This document shows positions 1 through 8,557 of a DNA stretch of 64,000 bases, one piece after another. This stretch comes from Bradyrhizobium sp. YR681 (lineage in GTDB: Bacteria; Pseudomonadota; Alphaproteobacteria; Rhizobiales; Xanthobacteraceae), in the NCBI RefSeq assembly GCF_000282615.1, contig NZ_AKIY01000322.1, positions 1 to 64,000 on the forward strand, written 5' to 3'. Within the stretch, counting starts at the first letter, position 1; the number at the start of each line of letters is the position of its first letter. The position numbers were made by a program, and so were the translations under genes. The notes below the pieces were generated by a model. The model saw nothing but the letters and a program-made list of their open reading frames with translations, made no database searches and was not told the DNA's origin.

Positions 1-1
1 C

Positions 2-556
2 GGCAAGCCGCCGATGCGGCTGATCTCGGTCCGGTTCGGCAACGTGCTGGCCTCGAACGGCTCGGTGGTGCCGAAGTTCAAGGCACAGATCGAGGCGGGC
101 GGCCCGGTGACGGTGACGCATCCCGACATGGTCCGGTACTTCATGACCATCCGCGAGGCCTGCGATCTCGTCATCACGGCGGCGACGCATGCGCTGGGAA
201 CGCAGCGTCCGGACGTCTCGGTCTACGTGCTCAACATGGGCCAGCCGGTGAAGATCGTCGATCTGGCCGAACGCATGATCCGTCTCTCGGGCCTCCAGCC
301 CGGCTACGACATCGAGATCGTGTTCACCGGCATGCGGCCGGGCGAGCGCCTGCACGAGATCCTGTTCGCCTCCGAGGAGCCGACCCGCGAGATCGGCGTC
401 GCCGGCATCATGGCGGCACAGCCGAACGAGCCGCCGATGCAGACGCAGCGCAAATGGATCGCGGCGCTCGAGCAGGCGATCGCGCGCGACGATCGCGCCA
501 CGATCAGGACCATCCTGAAGGATGCGGTCCCGGAATTCGGGTCGACCGCGGCCTGA
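2..556 (+). CDS. CapD/FlaA1-type nucleotide-sugar epimerase/dehydratase, C-terminal part
   Basis: The reading frame is open from the first bases, so the 5' part lies outside the window. About 184 residues are visible. They contain the family's C-terminal signatures: [17 protein letters not shown], the [10 protein letters not shown] substrate-loop motif and [10 protein letters not shown] near the end. Proteins of this family are membrane-anchored or soluble short-chain dehydrogenases that make UDP-2-acetamido-4-keto-6-deoxy or related sugars for capsule and O-antigen. The stop is followed after two bases by the next start, so it is the upstream member of a glycan operon. The exact sugar product cannot be read from this fragment. 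Confidence 0.85.
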   Translation, partial: GKPPMRLISVRFGNVLASNGSVVPKFKAQIEAGGPVTVTHPDMVRYFMTIREACDLVITAATHALGTQRPDVSVYVLNMGQPVKIVDLAERMIRLSGLQPGYDIEIVFTGMRPGERLHEILFASEEPTREIGVAGIMAAQPNEPPMQTQRKWIAALEQAIARDDRATIRTILKDAVPEFGSTAA

Positions 557-558
557 CC

Positions 559-1791
559 ATGCAATCTCAAGGCAAGATCGCTGGCAAGATCGTCGTCGCG
601 AGCCAGCATTACCCGCCGGATACGAGCACGACGGCTGCGATCATGGCCGAGATCGCCTGCCGTCTCGCCGCCGCTCACGAGGTCGTGGTGCTGTCGGGCT
701 GGCCCGGTGCACTGCCGGCGTCGCTGACGGGTCCCGGCAAGCCGCGCATCGTTGCGGTCAAGAACCGGATCGCGGGCAAGGCGGCGCTGGTGCGGCGTGG
801 CTTGTCCGAGCTGCTGTTCGCTGCGCGCACCTTCTTCGCGTTGATCCGCGAGCTCAGGGCAGGCGACGTCGTGCTGACCGTCACCGCGCCGTTCATGCTG
901 CCTTATGCGGTGGCGGCGGCGGCACGGCTCAAGGGCGCGCGCTCGGCGCTGATCATGCACGACCTCTTCCCCGACGTGCTGGTGATGGCGGGCCTGCTGA
1001 AATCAGGCTCGATCGTGACGCGGACGATGCGGTTTGCCAACAGCCTGATGTTCCGTGCGCTCAATGCGGTCATCACCATCGGCCGCGACGCCGAGCGGCC
1101 GCTGCTGAGCTATTCCGGGATGCGGCGGAACAAGATCCGCTTCATCCCGAACTGGGCGACGCTCGTGCCCGCGCCGCGCCCGCTGTCGCCGGACAATCCG
1201 TTTCGCAACAAGCTTGCGGCGCGCTTCATCGTCGGCCTGTCGGGCAATCTCGGCTTCACCCATGATCCCGAGATCGTGTTCGAGGCCGCGCGCCTTCTGA
1301 AGGACGAGGTGGACATCCACTTCCTGCTGTCCGGCTGGGGCATCGGCTTCGAGCGGCTGAAGCAGTTGCAGGCCGATGCGAACCTCGCCAATGTCTCCTT
1401 CGTGGGACGGGTCGAGGATGCCGAGCTCGAGGCGTTCCTGGCGTCTGCCAATCTCTGGATCATTCCGTACCGGAAGGACGTTGCGGGGGTGTCGGTGCCG
1501 AGCCGGTTCTACAATCTGCTGGCGGTCGGCCGTCCCGTGGTGCTGGTCTCCGAACCGGAGGCCGAGGCCGCGTTGACGGTGGTGGAGAACGGGCTCGGCT
1601 GGGTGGTGACGCCGGGCCGCGCCGATCTGCTCGCCGACGCGATCCGTGCGGCGTCCCGATCCGACGGCGGCGCGTTTGCGGAGCGCGCGGTGAGGGCGGC
1701 TGCGAAGTTCGACCGGACGACCGCGATGAACGCCTATGCCGGTCTGATCGACGAATTGTTGCGCAACCCGGACCTTTCGGAGCAACGATGA
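559..1791 (+). CDS. Glycosyltransferase family 4 (WbuB-like)
   Basis: The 410-residue protein begins IVVASQHYPPDTSTTA, the N-terminal pattern of the WbuB/WcaI group. It ends in a GT-B nucleotide-sugar half with GLSGNLGFTHDPE and GVSVPSRFYNLLAVGRPVVLV. It should transfer a sugar or amino sugar to a lipid-linked glycan at the inner face of the cytoplasmic membrane. The frame stays open upstream to 454, but the start at 559 is chosen because it lies two bases after the previous stop and gives the normal N-terminus. The 3' end overlaps the next gene by ATGA, which indicates translational coupling. Donor and acceptor are unknown. Confidence 0.85.
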   Translation: MQSQGKIAGKIVVASQHYPPDTSTTAAIMAEIACRLAAAHEVVVLSGWPGALPASLTGPGKPRIVAVKNRIAGKAALVRRGLSELLFAARTFFALIRELRAGDVVLTVTAPFMLPYAVAAAARLKGARSALIMHDLFPDVLVMAGLLKSGSIVTRTMRFANSLMFRALNAVITIGRDAERPLLSYSGMRRNKIRFIPNWATLVPAPRPLSPDNPFRNKLAARFIVGLSGNLGFTHDPEIVFEAARLLKDEVDIHFLLSGWGIGFERLKQLQADANLANVSFVGRVEDAELEAFLASANLWIIPYRKDVAGVSVPSRFYNLLAVGRPVVLVSEPEAEAALTVVENGLGWVVTPGRADLLADAIRAASRSDGGAFAERAVRAAAKFDRTTAMNAYAGLIDELLRNPDLSEQR

Positions 1792-2735
1792 GCGAGCGCA
1801 AACCGGTCGTGCTGGTGACGGGAGCGAGCGGCTTTGTCGGCCGTCACGTCGCGCCGGCGCTGGCACGCGAGGGATGGTCGATCCGCCGCGCGGTTCGCAG
1901 CCCGGAAGGTCGGGACGACGAGGTCGTGATCGAATCGATTGGCCCCGAGACCGACTGGCAGGCTGCGCTCCAGGGGGTCGACGCTGTCGTCCACCTGGCT
2001 GCGCGCGTGCACCACAAGCACGAGGAGCATGCGGTCCAGCTCTACCGCAACGTCAACATCGCCGGCACGCTTCACCTGGCGCGCTGCGCGGCGACGGCAG
2101 GCGTGCGCCAGTTCATCTTCGTCAGCACCGTGCTCGTGCACGGCCGCAGCAACGAGGGGCGTGCGCCGTTCAGCGAGAACGACATCCTGACGCCGCGCGG
2201 CCTCTATGGCATGTCCAAGGCCGCCGCCGAAGCGGGCCTGAGGACGCTGGCGCGCGACAGCGACATGAAGATCTCGGTGATCCGGCCGCCGCTGGTCTAT
2301 GGCGCCGGCGCCAAGGGCAATTTCGCGCTGCTGACGCGGGCGGTGAGCCTGGGGCTGCCGCTGCCCTTTGCCGCGATCCGCAATCAACGCGCCTTCCTCG
2401 CCGTGCAGAACCTGTCGTCGTTCATCCTGCGCCGGATCGCCAATCCCGATCCCGCGAGCAATTTCGAGATCTTTCTGGTGGCGGACAAGGAGCAGGTCTC
2501 GACCCCCGAATTCATTGAGCGGCTGGCGCGGGCGTCGGGCAAGAGCCCGCGTCTGTTCAGGATGCCACCGGACCTGCTCGGCACGCTGTTCAGCGTGATG
2601 GGCCGGCAGGATACGCATGACAGTCTGATCGGCTCGCTCGAGCTCAACCTGTCCAAGGCGATCGCAACCGGCTGGCAGCCGCAGGTGTCGCTCGACGAGG
2701 GCCTGCGGCTCGCGCTGTCGGCTCAGGAGGCCTGA
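1788..2735 (+). CDS. NAD-dependent epimerase/dehydratase (extended SDR)
   Basis: The 315-residue Rossmann protein has the nucleotide-binding motif GASGFVGRHVAPAL at its N-terminus and the active-site segment YGMSKAAAE (Tyr-x3-Lys) in the middle. STVLVHGRS supplies the usual serine/threonine region. It resembles UDP-glucose 4-epimerase and UDP-hexose reductase relatives found beside WecA/WbpL-type transferases in O-antigen loci, where the product is the first lipid-linked sugar. Its start overlaps the preceding glycosyltransferase stop by four bases. Its end overlaps the end of the convergent transferase gene by 13 bases. The substrate is an inference from context. Confidence 0.85.
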   Translation: MSERKPVVLVTGASGFVGRHVAPALAREGWSIRRAVRSPEGRDDEVVIESIGPETDWQAALQGVDAVVHLAARVHHKHEEHAVQLYRNVNIAGTLHLARCAATAGVRQFIFVSTVLVHGRSNEGRAPFSENDILTPRGLYGMSKAAAEAGLRTLARDSDMKISVIRPPLVYGAGAKGNFALLTRAVSLGLPLPFAAIRNQRAFLAVQNLSSFILRRIANPDPASNFEIFLVADKEQVSTPEFIERLARASGKSPRLFRMPPDLLGTLFSVMGRQDTHDSLIGSLELNLSKAIATGWQPQVSLDEGLRLALSAQEA

Positions 2736-3742
2736 GGGCGGGAGAAGCGGCGCAGCACGACTGCGATCGCAACCGCGCCGGCCAGCAGCGCGAGCACTGT
2801 GGCCGGCATCGAGCCGGCGCGAGCGGTGATCACGGCCAGCATCGCCAGCACGAGATTGAGCGCGAACACTTCGCCGACCACGCGGGGGACCGTGAACCCG
2901 TTGTCGGTCGCACGCTGGTAGAAATGCGAGCGGTGCGCGGACCAGAATTGTTCGCGCCTGACGATGCGGCGAAACAGCGTGATGGTGGCATCGACGAGAT
3001 AGTAGGCCGGCAGCAGCAGCGCCGCGGCCGGCTGCCCGTGCCAGGCGAGCTCCAGCAGGCACCAGCCGAGCAGAAGGCCGATCGGCAGGCTGCCGACATC
3101 GCCGAGGAACACTTTCGCGACCGGCTTGTTGAGCGGTGCAAAGCCGAGCATGGCCCCGCACAGCGCCGCGGCGATCAACGCGGCCGGCCACGAGAGATCG
3201 CCGAGCCATCCCAGCAGCAGCAGCGCCGCGGTGACCGGCACGACTTCCGCGACCGTCATGAGGTCGAGCCCGTCCATGAAGTTGACGAGGTTCACGAACC
3301 AGATTCCGGCGAACAGGATGAGGCCGCGCTCCAGGGCGAGCGGCACCGCCGGCACGATGCGCGCGGTTTCCGGCGCGGTGAACACGACCGCGCCGACGCA
3401 GGCGGCCTGCAGCACGAGCCGCAGCAGCACGGGCAGGGACAGGATATCGTCGGCGAATCCGACCAGCGCGATCACGATCGTTGCAATGACCAATGCGGGG
3501 GGGATCGCGACATGCGCGAGTGTCGCCCACACGGCTGCGACGACAAGCGTCGCCGCGATCACCGCGATGCCTGCGCCTTGCGGGGTCGGGACGCGATGCG
3601 AGGACCGCGCATTCGGCCGCGCCAGCGCGTAGCGCTGCAGCAGGGGGCGGCTGATCCAGGTGATGACGGCCGATATCAGCGCGGCGATCGCAACGCCAAG
3701 CAGCGAGGGCATGGCGGCGAGCGCGTCGGTCGCCGGGCTCAC
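2723..3742 (-). CDS. Polyprenyl-phosphate sugar-1-phosphate transferase (WecA/WbpL/MraY superfamily)
   Basis: The protein is polytopic and about 339 residues long. In order it carries the diagnostic cytoplasmic motifs HRVPTPQGAGIAV, FADDILSLP, NLVNFMDGLDLM, FLGDVGSLPIG and HRSHFYQRA. The family transfers a sugar-1-phosphate from a UDP-sugar to undecaprenyl phosphate and so starts O-antigen or other lipid-linked glycans. I chose the GTG at 3742, which overlaps the upstream stop as GTGA and has a GGAGTG-like ribosome site. An ATG at 3712 is possible but lacks one. It follows the flippase-like gene in one operon. The sugar (GlcNAc, QuiNAc or FucNAc) is not determined. Confidence 0.9.
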   Translation of the reverse strand: MSPATDALAAMPSLLGVAIAALISAVITWISRPLLQRYALARPNARSSHRVPTPQGAGIAVIAATLVVAAVWATLAHVAIPPALVIATIVIALVGFADDILSLPVLLRLVLQAACVGAVVFTAPETARIVPAVPLALERGLILFAGIWFVNLVNFMDGLDLMTVAEVVPVTAALLLLGWLGDLSWPAALIAAALCGAMLGFAPLNKPVAKVFLGDVGSLPIGLLLGWCLLELAWHGQPAAALLLPAYYLVDATITLFRRIVRREQFWSAHRSHFYQRATDNGFTVPRVVGEVFALNLVLAMLAVITARAGSMPATVLALLAGAVAIAVVLRRFSRPQAS

Positions 3743-4698
3743 TCCGGCACTCCGAGCGGAGCGGAGCCTTGCGCGGCCTTCTCCGCGCTGAGGATCCAGA
3801 CGAGACCGCCGAACGCGCCGACGATGAAGGAGACCGCGCCGAACAGCAGCGAGATGTTGACGCCCTCGTTCGCGGCAAGGCCCGCGAAGCCGAAGGCGAG
3901 GCCCATGGTCGCCTCGCGCACGCCCCAGCCGGCGATCGAGATCGGCATCAGGGTGATCAGCATGACCGGCGGAATCAGCAGGAAGATCTGGCCGAAGCTG
4001 ACGGGAGCCGCGATCGCCTGCACCACGCACCAGGCGATCACGACGGCGAGCACGTGGACGAGCAGCGACAGCACCGCGATGACGGGCCCGCGCCTGGCGT
4101 TGAAGATCACGCGGTTGGCGATCACGGCGCAGGCGTGAATGTGATGGGTGGCCCACCAGGTCTTCAGCCACGGCCATGTCAGCGCGCCGAAGACCAGGAA
4201 GCCGAGGCCGCCCGCGAGCGCGGCGAAATCGACCAGCAGCAGCGCCGAGCGGCCGTGCGGATCGGTGATGAGCTCGTAGCTCCACGGCAGGCTCGCGACG
4301 ATCACGATGGCGAGCGCGACGAGGCCGATGGCGCGATCGACGAAGATCGAGTAGGTGGCCGCACGCCATCCGGCGCCGGCGCGCGCGACCAGCCACAGCC
4401 GCACCGCATCGCCGCCGATCGCCGACGGCAGGGTCTGGTTGAAGAAGGCGCCGATCACGTTGTAGCGCATGGCGCGGCCGAGCTCGAGCGGCGCGCCGCA
4501 TGCGGCGCTGATCTCGCGCCAGCGCAGCACGCCGACGAAGATCTGCAGGAACGTGACCGCGATCGCCATGGCGATCCAGAACAGGCTGGTCGCGGTGAAG
4601 CGCGACAATAATTCGGTCAGATCGACCTTGCGCAGCGCCAGATAGAGCAGCGCCGCGGAAATCAGGATCTTGGCCGTCGACAGCAGGATTCGGCGCAT
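3739..4698 (-). CDS. Lysylphosphatidylglycerol synthase/flippase-like membrane protein (UPF0104 type)
   Basis: The product is about 319 residues with roughly seven or eight hydrophobic segments and the pattern MRYNVIGAFFNQTLPSAIGGDAVRLWLVAR, typical of the flippase-like domain shared by MprF-related proteins. Members often sit in polysaccharide loci and are thought to move lipid-linked intermediates or aminoacyl-lipids across the membrane. No aminoacyl-transferase domain is attached here. The frame is open up to 4818, but the ATG at 4698 directly precedes the hydrophobic N-terminus and is preferred. The stop overlaps the next gene's GTG start. The transported substrate is unknown. Confidence 0.8.
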   Translation of the reverse strand: MRRILLSTAKILISAALLYLALRKVDLTELLSRFTATSLFWIAMAIAVTFLQIFVGVLRWREISAACGAPLELGRAMRYNVIGAFFNQTLPSAIGGDAVRLWLVARAGAGWRAATYSIFVDRAIGLVALAIVIVASLPWSYELITDPHGRSALLLVDFAALAGGLGFLVFGALTWPWLKTWWATHHIHACAVIANRVIFNARRGPVIAVLSLLVHVLAVVIAWCVVQAIAAPVSFGQIFLLIPPVMLITLMPISIAGWGVREATMGLAFGFAGLAANEGVNISLLFGAVSFIVGAFGGLVWILSAEKAAQGSAPLGVPE

Positions 4699-4914
4699 CT
4701 CGCCCGTATGATCAGGGTTTGCAAAGATTTGAGGCAACCCGACGCAGGGCGTCGAATTCGGCCGCTTTGGTATGGTTTTGGCGCCGATCTTGCAATAGCG
4801 CTTATCAGGGCTGGTCATGAACGGTCGTTATGACCGCCAGCAGGGCTATTGCGGGCCCCACGATACCGGCTAAAGAGGCTCCTCGGCCAGCTTTAGGGAT
4901 CCCTTGGGAACAGG

Positions 4915-5904
4915 ATGACGGATCAGGCGATTTTGGTCACGGGGGCCGCCGGCTTCATCGGCTTTCACGTCGCCCGGCAGCTGCTCGCCGAAGGCCGGCC
5001 GGTCGTCGGGCTCGACAATCTCAACACCTATTATGATCCGGCGTTGAAACAGGCGCGTCTGGAACTGCTGCAACAGGATTCGCGCTTTTCCTTCGTCAAG
5101 GCCGATCTCGCGGACCGCGGGGCCATCGCGGCGCTGTTTGCGCGGCATGGATTCGCCAAGGTCGTGCATCTCGCAGCCCAGGCCGGCGTGCGTTACTCGA
5201 TCGAGCAGCCGCAGGCCTATGCCGATTCCAATCTCCAGGGCTTTCTCAACATCCTGGAGGGCTGCCGCAACAATGGTTGTCGTCATCTCGTCTACGCCTC
5301 GTCATCCTCCGTTTACGGCGCCAACACAAAGCTGCCATTTGCCGTGCAGGATCGCACCGACCATCCCGTGAGCTTCTACGCCGCGACCAAGAAGGCGAAC
5401 GAAGTGATGGCGCAGTCCTACAGCCACCTCTACCGGCTCCCGGTCACCGGCTTGCGCTTCTTCACCATTTACGGCCCGTGGGGACGGCCTGATATGGCCC
5501 TGTTTCTGTTCGTGAACGCCATCATGGCGGGGCAGCCGATCCGGCTCTTTAACCATGGCAAAATGCGCCGCGATTTTACCTATATTGACGACGTCACCCG
5601 TGTAGTGTCCAAACTCATTGATCTTGTGCCTGCGGATGACCCGGCTGCCGCAAATGCGCCGTCTAGGGTCTACAATGTCGGCAACCACCACCCGGAAGAG
5701 CTGATGCATGTCGTCGGGCTTCTGGAGCAGGAGCTGGGTCGGACGGCGATCAAAGAATTGCTGCCGATGCAGCCGGGAGACGTTTTGGAAACGTTCGCGG
5801 ATGTCGAGGACCTGATGCGGGATACCGGCTTTGCACCGTCAACGCCGATCGCGCTCGGGGTTCGTAATTTTGTCACCTGGTATCGGGACTACTTCAAGGT
5901 TTGA
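4915..5904 (+). CDS. UDP-glucuronate 4-epimerase
   Basis: The 329-residue extended SDR has VTGAAGFIGFHVARQL for NAD binding, DNLNTYYDPALKQARL (the family signature after beta-2), SSSVYGANTKLPF and the catalytic YAATKKANE. FFTIYGPWGRPDMALFLF is typical of CapI/LpsL-type enzymes, which interconvert UDP-glucuronate and UDP-galacturonate for cell-surface glycans. It lies two bases upstream of the ManC-like gene and runs opposite to the flippase gene. The start has a weak GGGAACAGG ribosome site. LpsL or CapI would be fitting names, but I leave the symbol blank. Confidence 0.9.
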   Translation: MTDQAILVTGAAGFIGFHVARQLLAEGRPVVGLDNLNTYYDPALKQARLELLQQDSRFSFVKADLADRGAIAALFARHGFAKVVHLAAQAGVRYSIEQPQAYADSNLQGFLNILEGCRNNGCRHLVYASSSSVYGANTKLPFAVQDRTDHPVSFYAATKKANEVMAQSYSHLYRLPVTGLRFFTIYGPWGRPDMALFLFVNAIMAGQPIRLFNHGKMRRDFTYIDDVTRVVSKLIDLVPADDPAAANAPSRVYNVGNHHPEELMHVVGLLEQELGRTAIKELLPMQPGDVLETFADVEDLMRDTGFAPSTPIALGVRNFVTWYRDYFKV

Positions 5905-5905
5905 G

Positions 5906-7324
5906 ATGACGATGGACAAACGCATTATCCCCCTGATCATGTGCGGCGGTGCCGGAACGCGGCTGTGGCCGGCTTCGCGCGAGGTGCGCCCCAAGCAATT
6001 CCTGCCGCTGTTCGGCACGCGCTCGACCTTCCAGGACACGCTGCTGCGCGTCTCGGATACCTCGCTGTTCGATCGTCCGATCGTGATCACCAATGCGTCC
6101 TACCGCTTCATGGTGCTGGAGCAGCTCGCCGAGATCGGCATCGAGGCCGACGTGATCCTCGAGCCGATGCGCCGCGATTCCGGCCCCGCGATCGCCGCCG
6201 GCGCCGTGTTCGCGCAGAACCGTTCGAGTGAAGCGATCGTGCTCGCGCTCGCCGCCGATCACGTCGTGCAGGACAATGCCGCTTTCGTCGCGGCGTGCCG
6301 CGAGGGCCTCACCGCCGCCGGCGCCGGGCGCATCGTCACCTTCGGCGTCAAGCCGGAGCGGCCGGCGACCGAATACGGCTATATCAGCCCGGGCGATGTG
6401 ATCTCGGGCGAAGTGCGTGCGGTCACGCGTTTCGTCGAGAAGCCGGATGCGGTGAAGGCGGCAGACTACGTCAATTCGGGCTATCTCTGGAACAGCGGCA
6501 ACTTCATGTTCCCGGCCAGCCTGCTGCTCGACGAATACCGCAAGGTCGACGCGGCAAGCGTGGAGGCGATCTCCAATGCCGTCACCAATGCCGGCCGCGA
6601 CCTCGGCTTCGTGACGCTGGAGCCCGAGGCGTTTGCTGCTGCGAAGGCGATCTCGATCGACTATGCCGTGATGGAAAAGACCTCGCGTGCCGCCGTGGTA
6701 CCGGTCTCCTGCGGCTGGTCCGACGTCGGCTCCTGGCACGCGGTGTGGGAATTGTCCGAGAAGGACGCGCAAGGCAACGCCTCGCATGGCAGTGCGGTGT
6801 TCGAAGACTCCCGCAACTGCAATGTCACCACCGATTCCGCGCTGGTCGCGCTCGAAGGCGTCGACGATCTCGTCGTGGTGGCGACGGCGGATGCCGTTCT
6901 CGTCTCGCGCCAGAAGGATGCCAATGGCCTGAAGCGTCTCGTCACCAAGCTGAAGGCGGTCGCGCCGAAGGTCACCGAGGAGCATCTGAAGGTGCACCGG
7001 CCCTGGGGCAGCTACCAGTCCGTCGACAATGGCGAGCGCCACCAGGTCAAGCGCATCGTGGTGAAGCCCGGCGGGCGTCTGTCGCTTCAGAAGCATCACC
7101 ATCGTGCCGAGCACTGGATCGTGGTCCGCGGCGCTGCCCGCGTCACCGTCAACGAGACCGTGAAGACGGTGCACGAGAACGAGTCCATCTACATTCCGAT
7201 GGGCGCGGTGCACCGGATGGAGAACCCCGGGAAGATCATGCTGGAACTGATCGAGGTCCAGACCGGCTCCTATCTCGGGGAAGACGACATCATCCGGATT
7301 GAAGACGACTATCAAAGGTCGTAA
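5906..7324 (+). CDS. Mannose-1-phosphate guanylyltransferase / mannose-6-phosphate isomerase (ManC/AlgA type)
   Basis: The protein is 472 residues. The N-terminal pyrophosphorylase motif GGAGTRLWPASREVRPKQFL and the FVEKPD segment bind GTP and mannose-1-phosphate. The C-terminal cupin has RPWGSYQSVDNGERHQVKR and LSLQKHHHRAEHWIVVRG, the type-II isomerase half. Together they make GDP-mannose from fructose-6-phosphate with a phosphomannomutase. The ATG at 5906 is preferred over an upstream in-frame start at 5831 that would overlap the epimerase. GDP-mannose could supply O-antigen, exopolysaccharide or the mannose units of lipid A. Confidence 0.93.
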   Translation: MTMDKRIIPLIMCGGAGTRLWPASREVRPKQFLPLFGTRSTFQDTLLRVSDTSLFDRPIVITNASYRFMVLEQLAEIGIEADVILEPMRRDSGPAIAAGAVFAQNRSSEAIVLALAADHVVQDNAAFVAACREGLTAAGAGRIVTFGVKPERPATEYGYISPGDVISGEVRAVTRFVEKPDAVKAADYVNSGYLWNSGNFMFPASLLLDEYRKVDAASVEAISNAVTNAGRDLGFVTLEPEAFAAAKAISIDYAVMEKTSRAAVVPVSCGWSDVGSWHAVWELSEKDAQGNASHGSAVFEDSRNCNVTTDSALVALEGVDDLVVVATADAVLVSRQKDANGLKRLVTKLKAVAPKVTEEHLKVHRPWGSYQSVDNGERHQVKRIVVKPGGRLSLQKHHHRAEHWIVVRGAARVTVNETVKTVHENESIYIPMGAVHRMENPGKIMLELIEVQTGSYLGEDDIIRIEDDYQRS

Positions 7325-7347
7325 CCAGCAGGCTCCGAATCACGCGA

Positions 7348-7391
7348 CCCGGGCCGAAAGAGCGGTATCTTTCAGCCACTTAAGGCCCGGG
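7348..7391. terminator. Nested hairpin downstream of the GDP-mannose gene
   Basis: CCCGGGCC at 7348-7355 pairs with GGCCCGGG at 7384-7391. Inside it, GAAAGA (7356-7361) pairs with TCTTTC (7368-7373). A short T-run follows at about 7402. It may terminate the glycan transcript or form a leader structure for the next gene. No function is proved. Confidence 0.45.
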
Positions 7392-7443
7392 GAACGTGTA
7401 ACTTTTTGAATCAAATCGTGTCCGGTCAGTTTGGCCGGCATTC

Positions 7444-7457
7444 GCCACAAATGTGGC
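7444..7457. promoter_or_regulatory. 14-bp palindrome upstream of the oxidoreductase gene
   Basis: GCCACAAATGTGGC is a perfect palindrome 52 bases before the ATG at 7509. It could be an operator for the oxidoreductase/aminotransferase pair. I do not recognise the binding protein. Confidence 0.35.
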
Positions 7458-7508
7458 ACCCGTGCTAGAAGCGGCCCGGGGATTTGCGTTGAATCGGGGT
7501 TTGCTCAG

Positions 7509-8513
7509 ATGAGTTCCAAAGGGTCACAACCGGCAAAGGCCGGCCTGCGCGTCGGCGTCATTGGCGCGGGCGTGATGGGCAGCAACCATGCGCGCGTGCT
7601 TGCGGGCCTTCCCGGCGTCACCCTGGTCGGCGTGGTCGATCCGTCGCCGGCGCACCTTGCGCGTACCATCGAGCTTGCCAGCTGCCAGGGCTTCGAGACC
7701 ATCGACCAGCTCTTCGCCGCAGGCGTCGACGCCGTCACCATCGCGGCGCCGACCCATCTGCATCACGAGGTCGCGCTCGCCTGCATCGCCAAGAACATCC
7801 ACGTGCTGGTCGAGAAGCCGATCGCTTCCACGGTCGCGGAAGGCCGCGAGATCGTCGCCGCCGCGCAAAAGGCCGGCGTGACGCTGATGGTCGGCCATGT
7901 CGAGCGCTTCAATCCGGCGGTCGCCGCCGTCAAGCAGGCGATCGCTGGCGAGGACATCCTCTCCATCGCGATCACGCGCGTCGGCCCGTTCCCGCCGCGC
8001 ATGTCCAATGTCGGCGTCGTCATCGATCTGGCCGTGCACGACATCGACCTGATCCGCTGGTTCACCGAATCCGACATCGTCGAGGTGCAGCCGCAATTGT
8101 CGAGCGCGGTCGCCGAGCGCGAGGACATCGCGCTCCTGCAGTTCCGCACCGCCAACGGCGTGCTCGCGCACATCAACACCAACTGGCTGACGCCGTTCAA
8201 GGCGCGCAGCGTCACGGTCGCGACCCGCGGCAAATACGTGATGGGCGATCTGCTCACGCGCCAGGTCACCGAATGCTTCGGCTTCAAGCCGGACGGCAGC
8301 TACTCGATGCGGCATCTGCCCGTCGGCCATGACGAGCCGCTCCGCGCCGAGCTGATCGCGTTCCTCAAGGCGGTTCGCCACGGCGAGATTCCGGCGGTCA
8401 CCGGCGACGAAGGCGTCGCCAGCCTCGAGATCGCCACGCAGTGTCTCGAAACACCGTCGCGGCCCGCGGCGACGTCGCCCGCCCGCAAGGGCCCGCGCCG
8501 CATCGCCGGCTGA
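7509..8513 (+). CDS. Gfo/Idh/MocA oxidoreductase, candidate UDP-GlcNAc 3-dehydrogenase (GnnA-like)
   Basis: The 334-residue protein has an N-terminal Rossmann fold (VGVIGAGVMGSNHARVL), the family signature VEKPIA and a following GHVERFNP segment, with the typical C-terminal alpha/beta domain. Immediate partnership with a DegT aminotransferase, and no acetyltransferase between or after them, fits GnnA/GnnB. That pair makes the 2,3-diamino-2,3-dideoxyglucose precursor used for lipid A in Bradyrhizobium, Brucella and Leptospira. A WlbA-type role in another amino sugar is the main alternative. I chose the ATG at 7509 because it directly precedes the Rossmann domain. Confidence 0.75.
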   Translation: MSSKGSQPAKAGLRVGVIGAGVMGSNHARVLAGLPGVTLVGVVDPSPAHLARTIELASCQGFETIDQLFAAGVDAVTIAAPTHLHHEVALACIAKNIHVLVEKPIASTVAEGREIVAAAQKAGVTLMVGHVERFNPAVAAVKQAIAGEDILSIAITRVGPFPPRMSNVGVVIDLAVHDIDLIRWFTESDIVEVQPQLSSAVAEREDIALLQFRTANGVLAHINTNWLTPFKARSVTVATRGKYVMGDLLTRQVTECFGFKPDGSYSMRHLPVGHDEPLRAELIAFLKAVRHGEIPAVTGDEGVASLEIATQCLETPSRPAATSPARKGPRRIAG

Positions 8514-8557
8514 TCCTTTCCATGCCGACCACGCAAGAAGGCGCCAAGAATCAGGCC

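Noticed and set aside
1734-3878. 714-codon open frame on the minus strand
   Set aside because: It covers parts of three real genes in another frame and has an arginine/alanine-rich composition typical of high-GC shadows.
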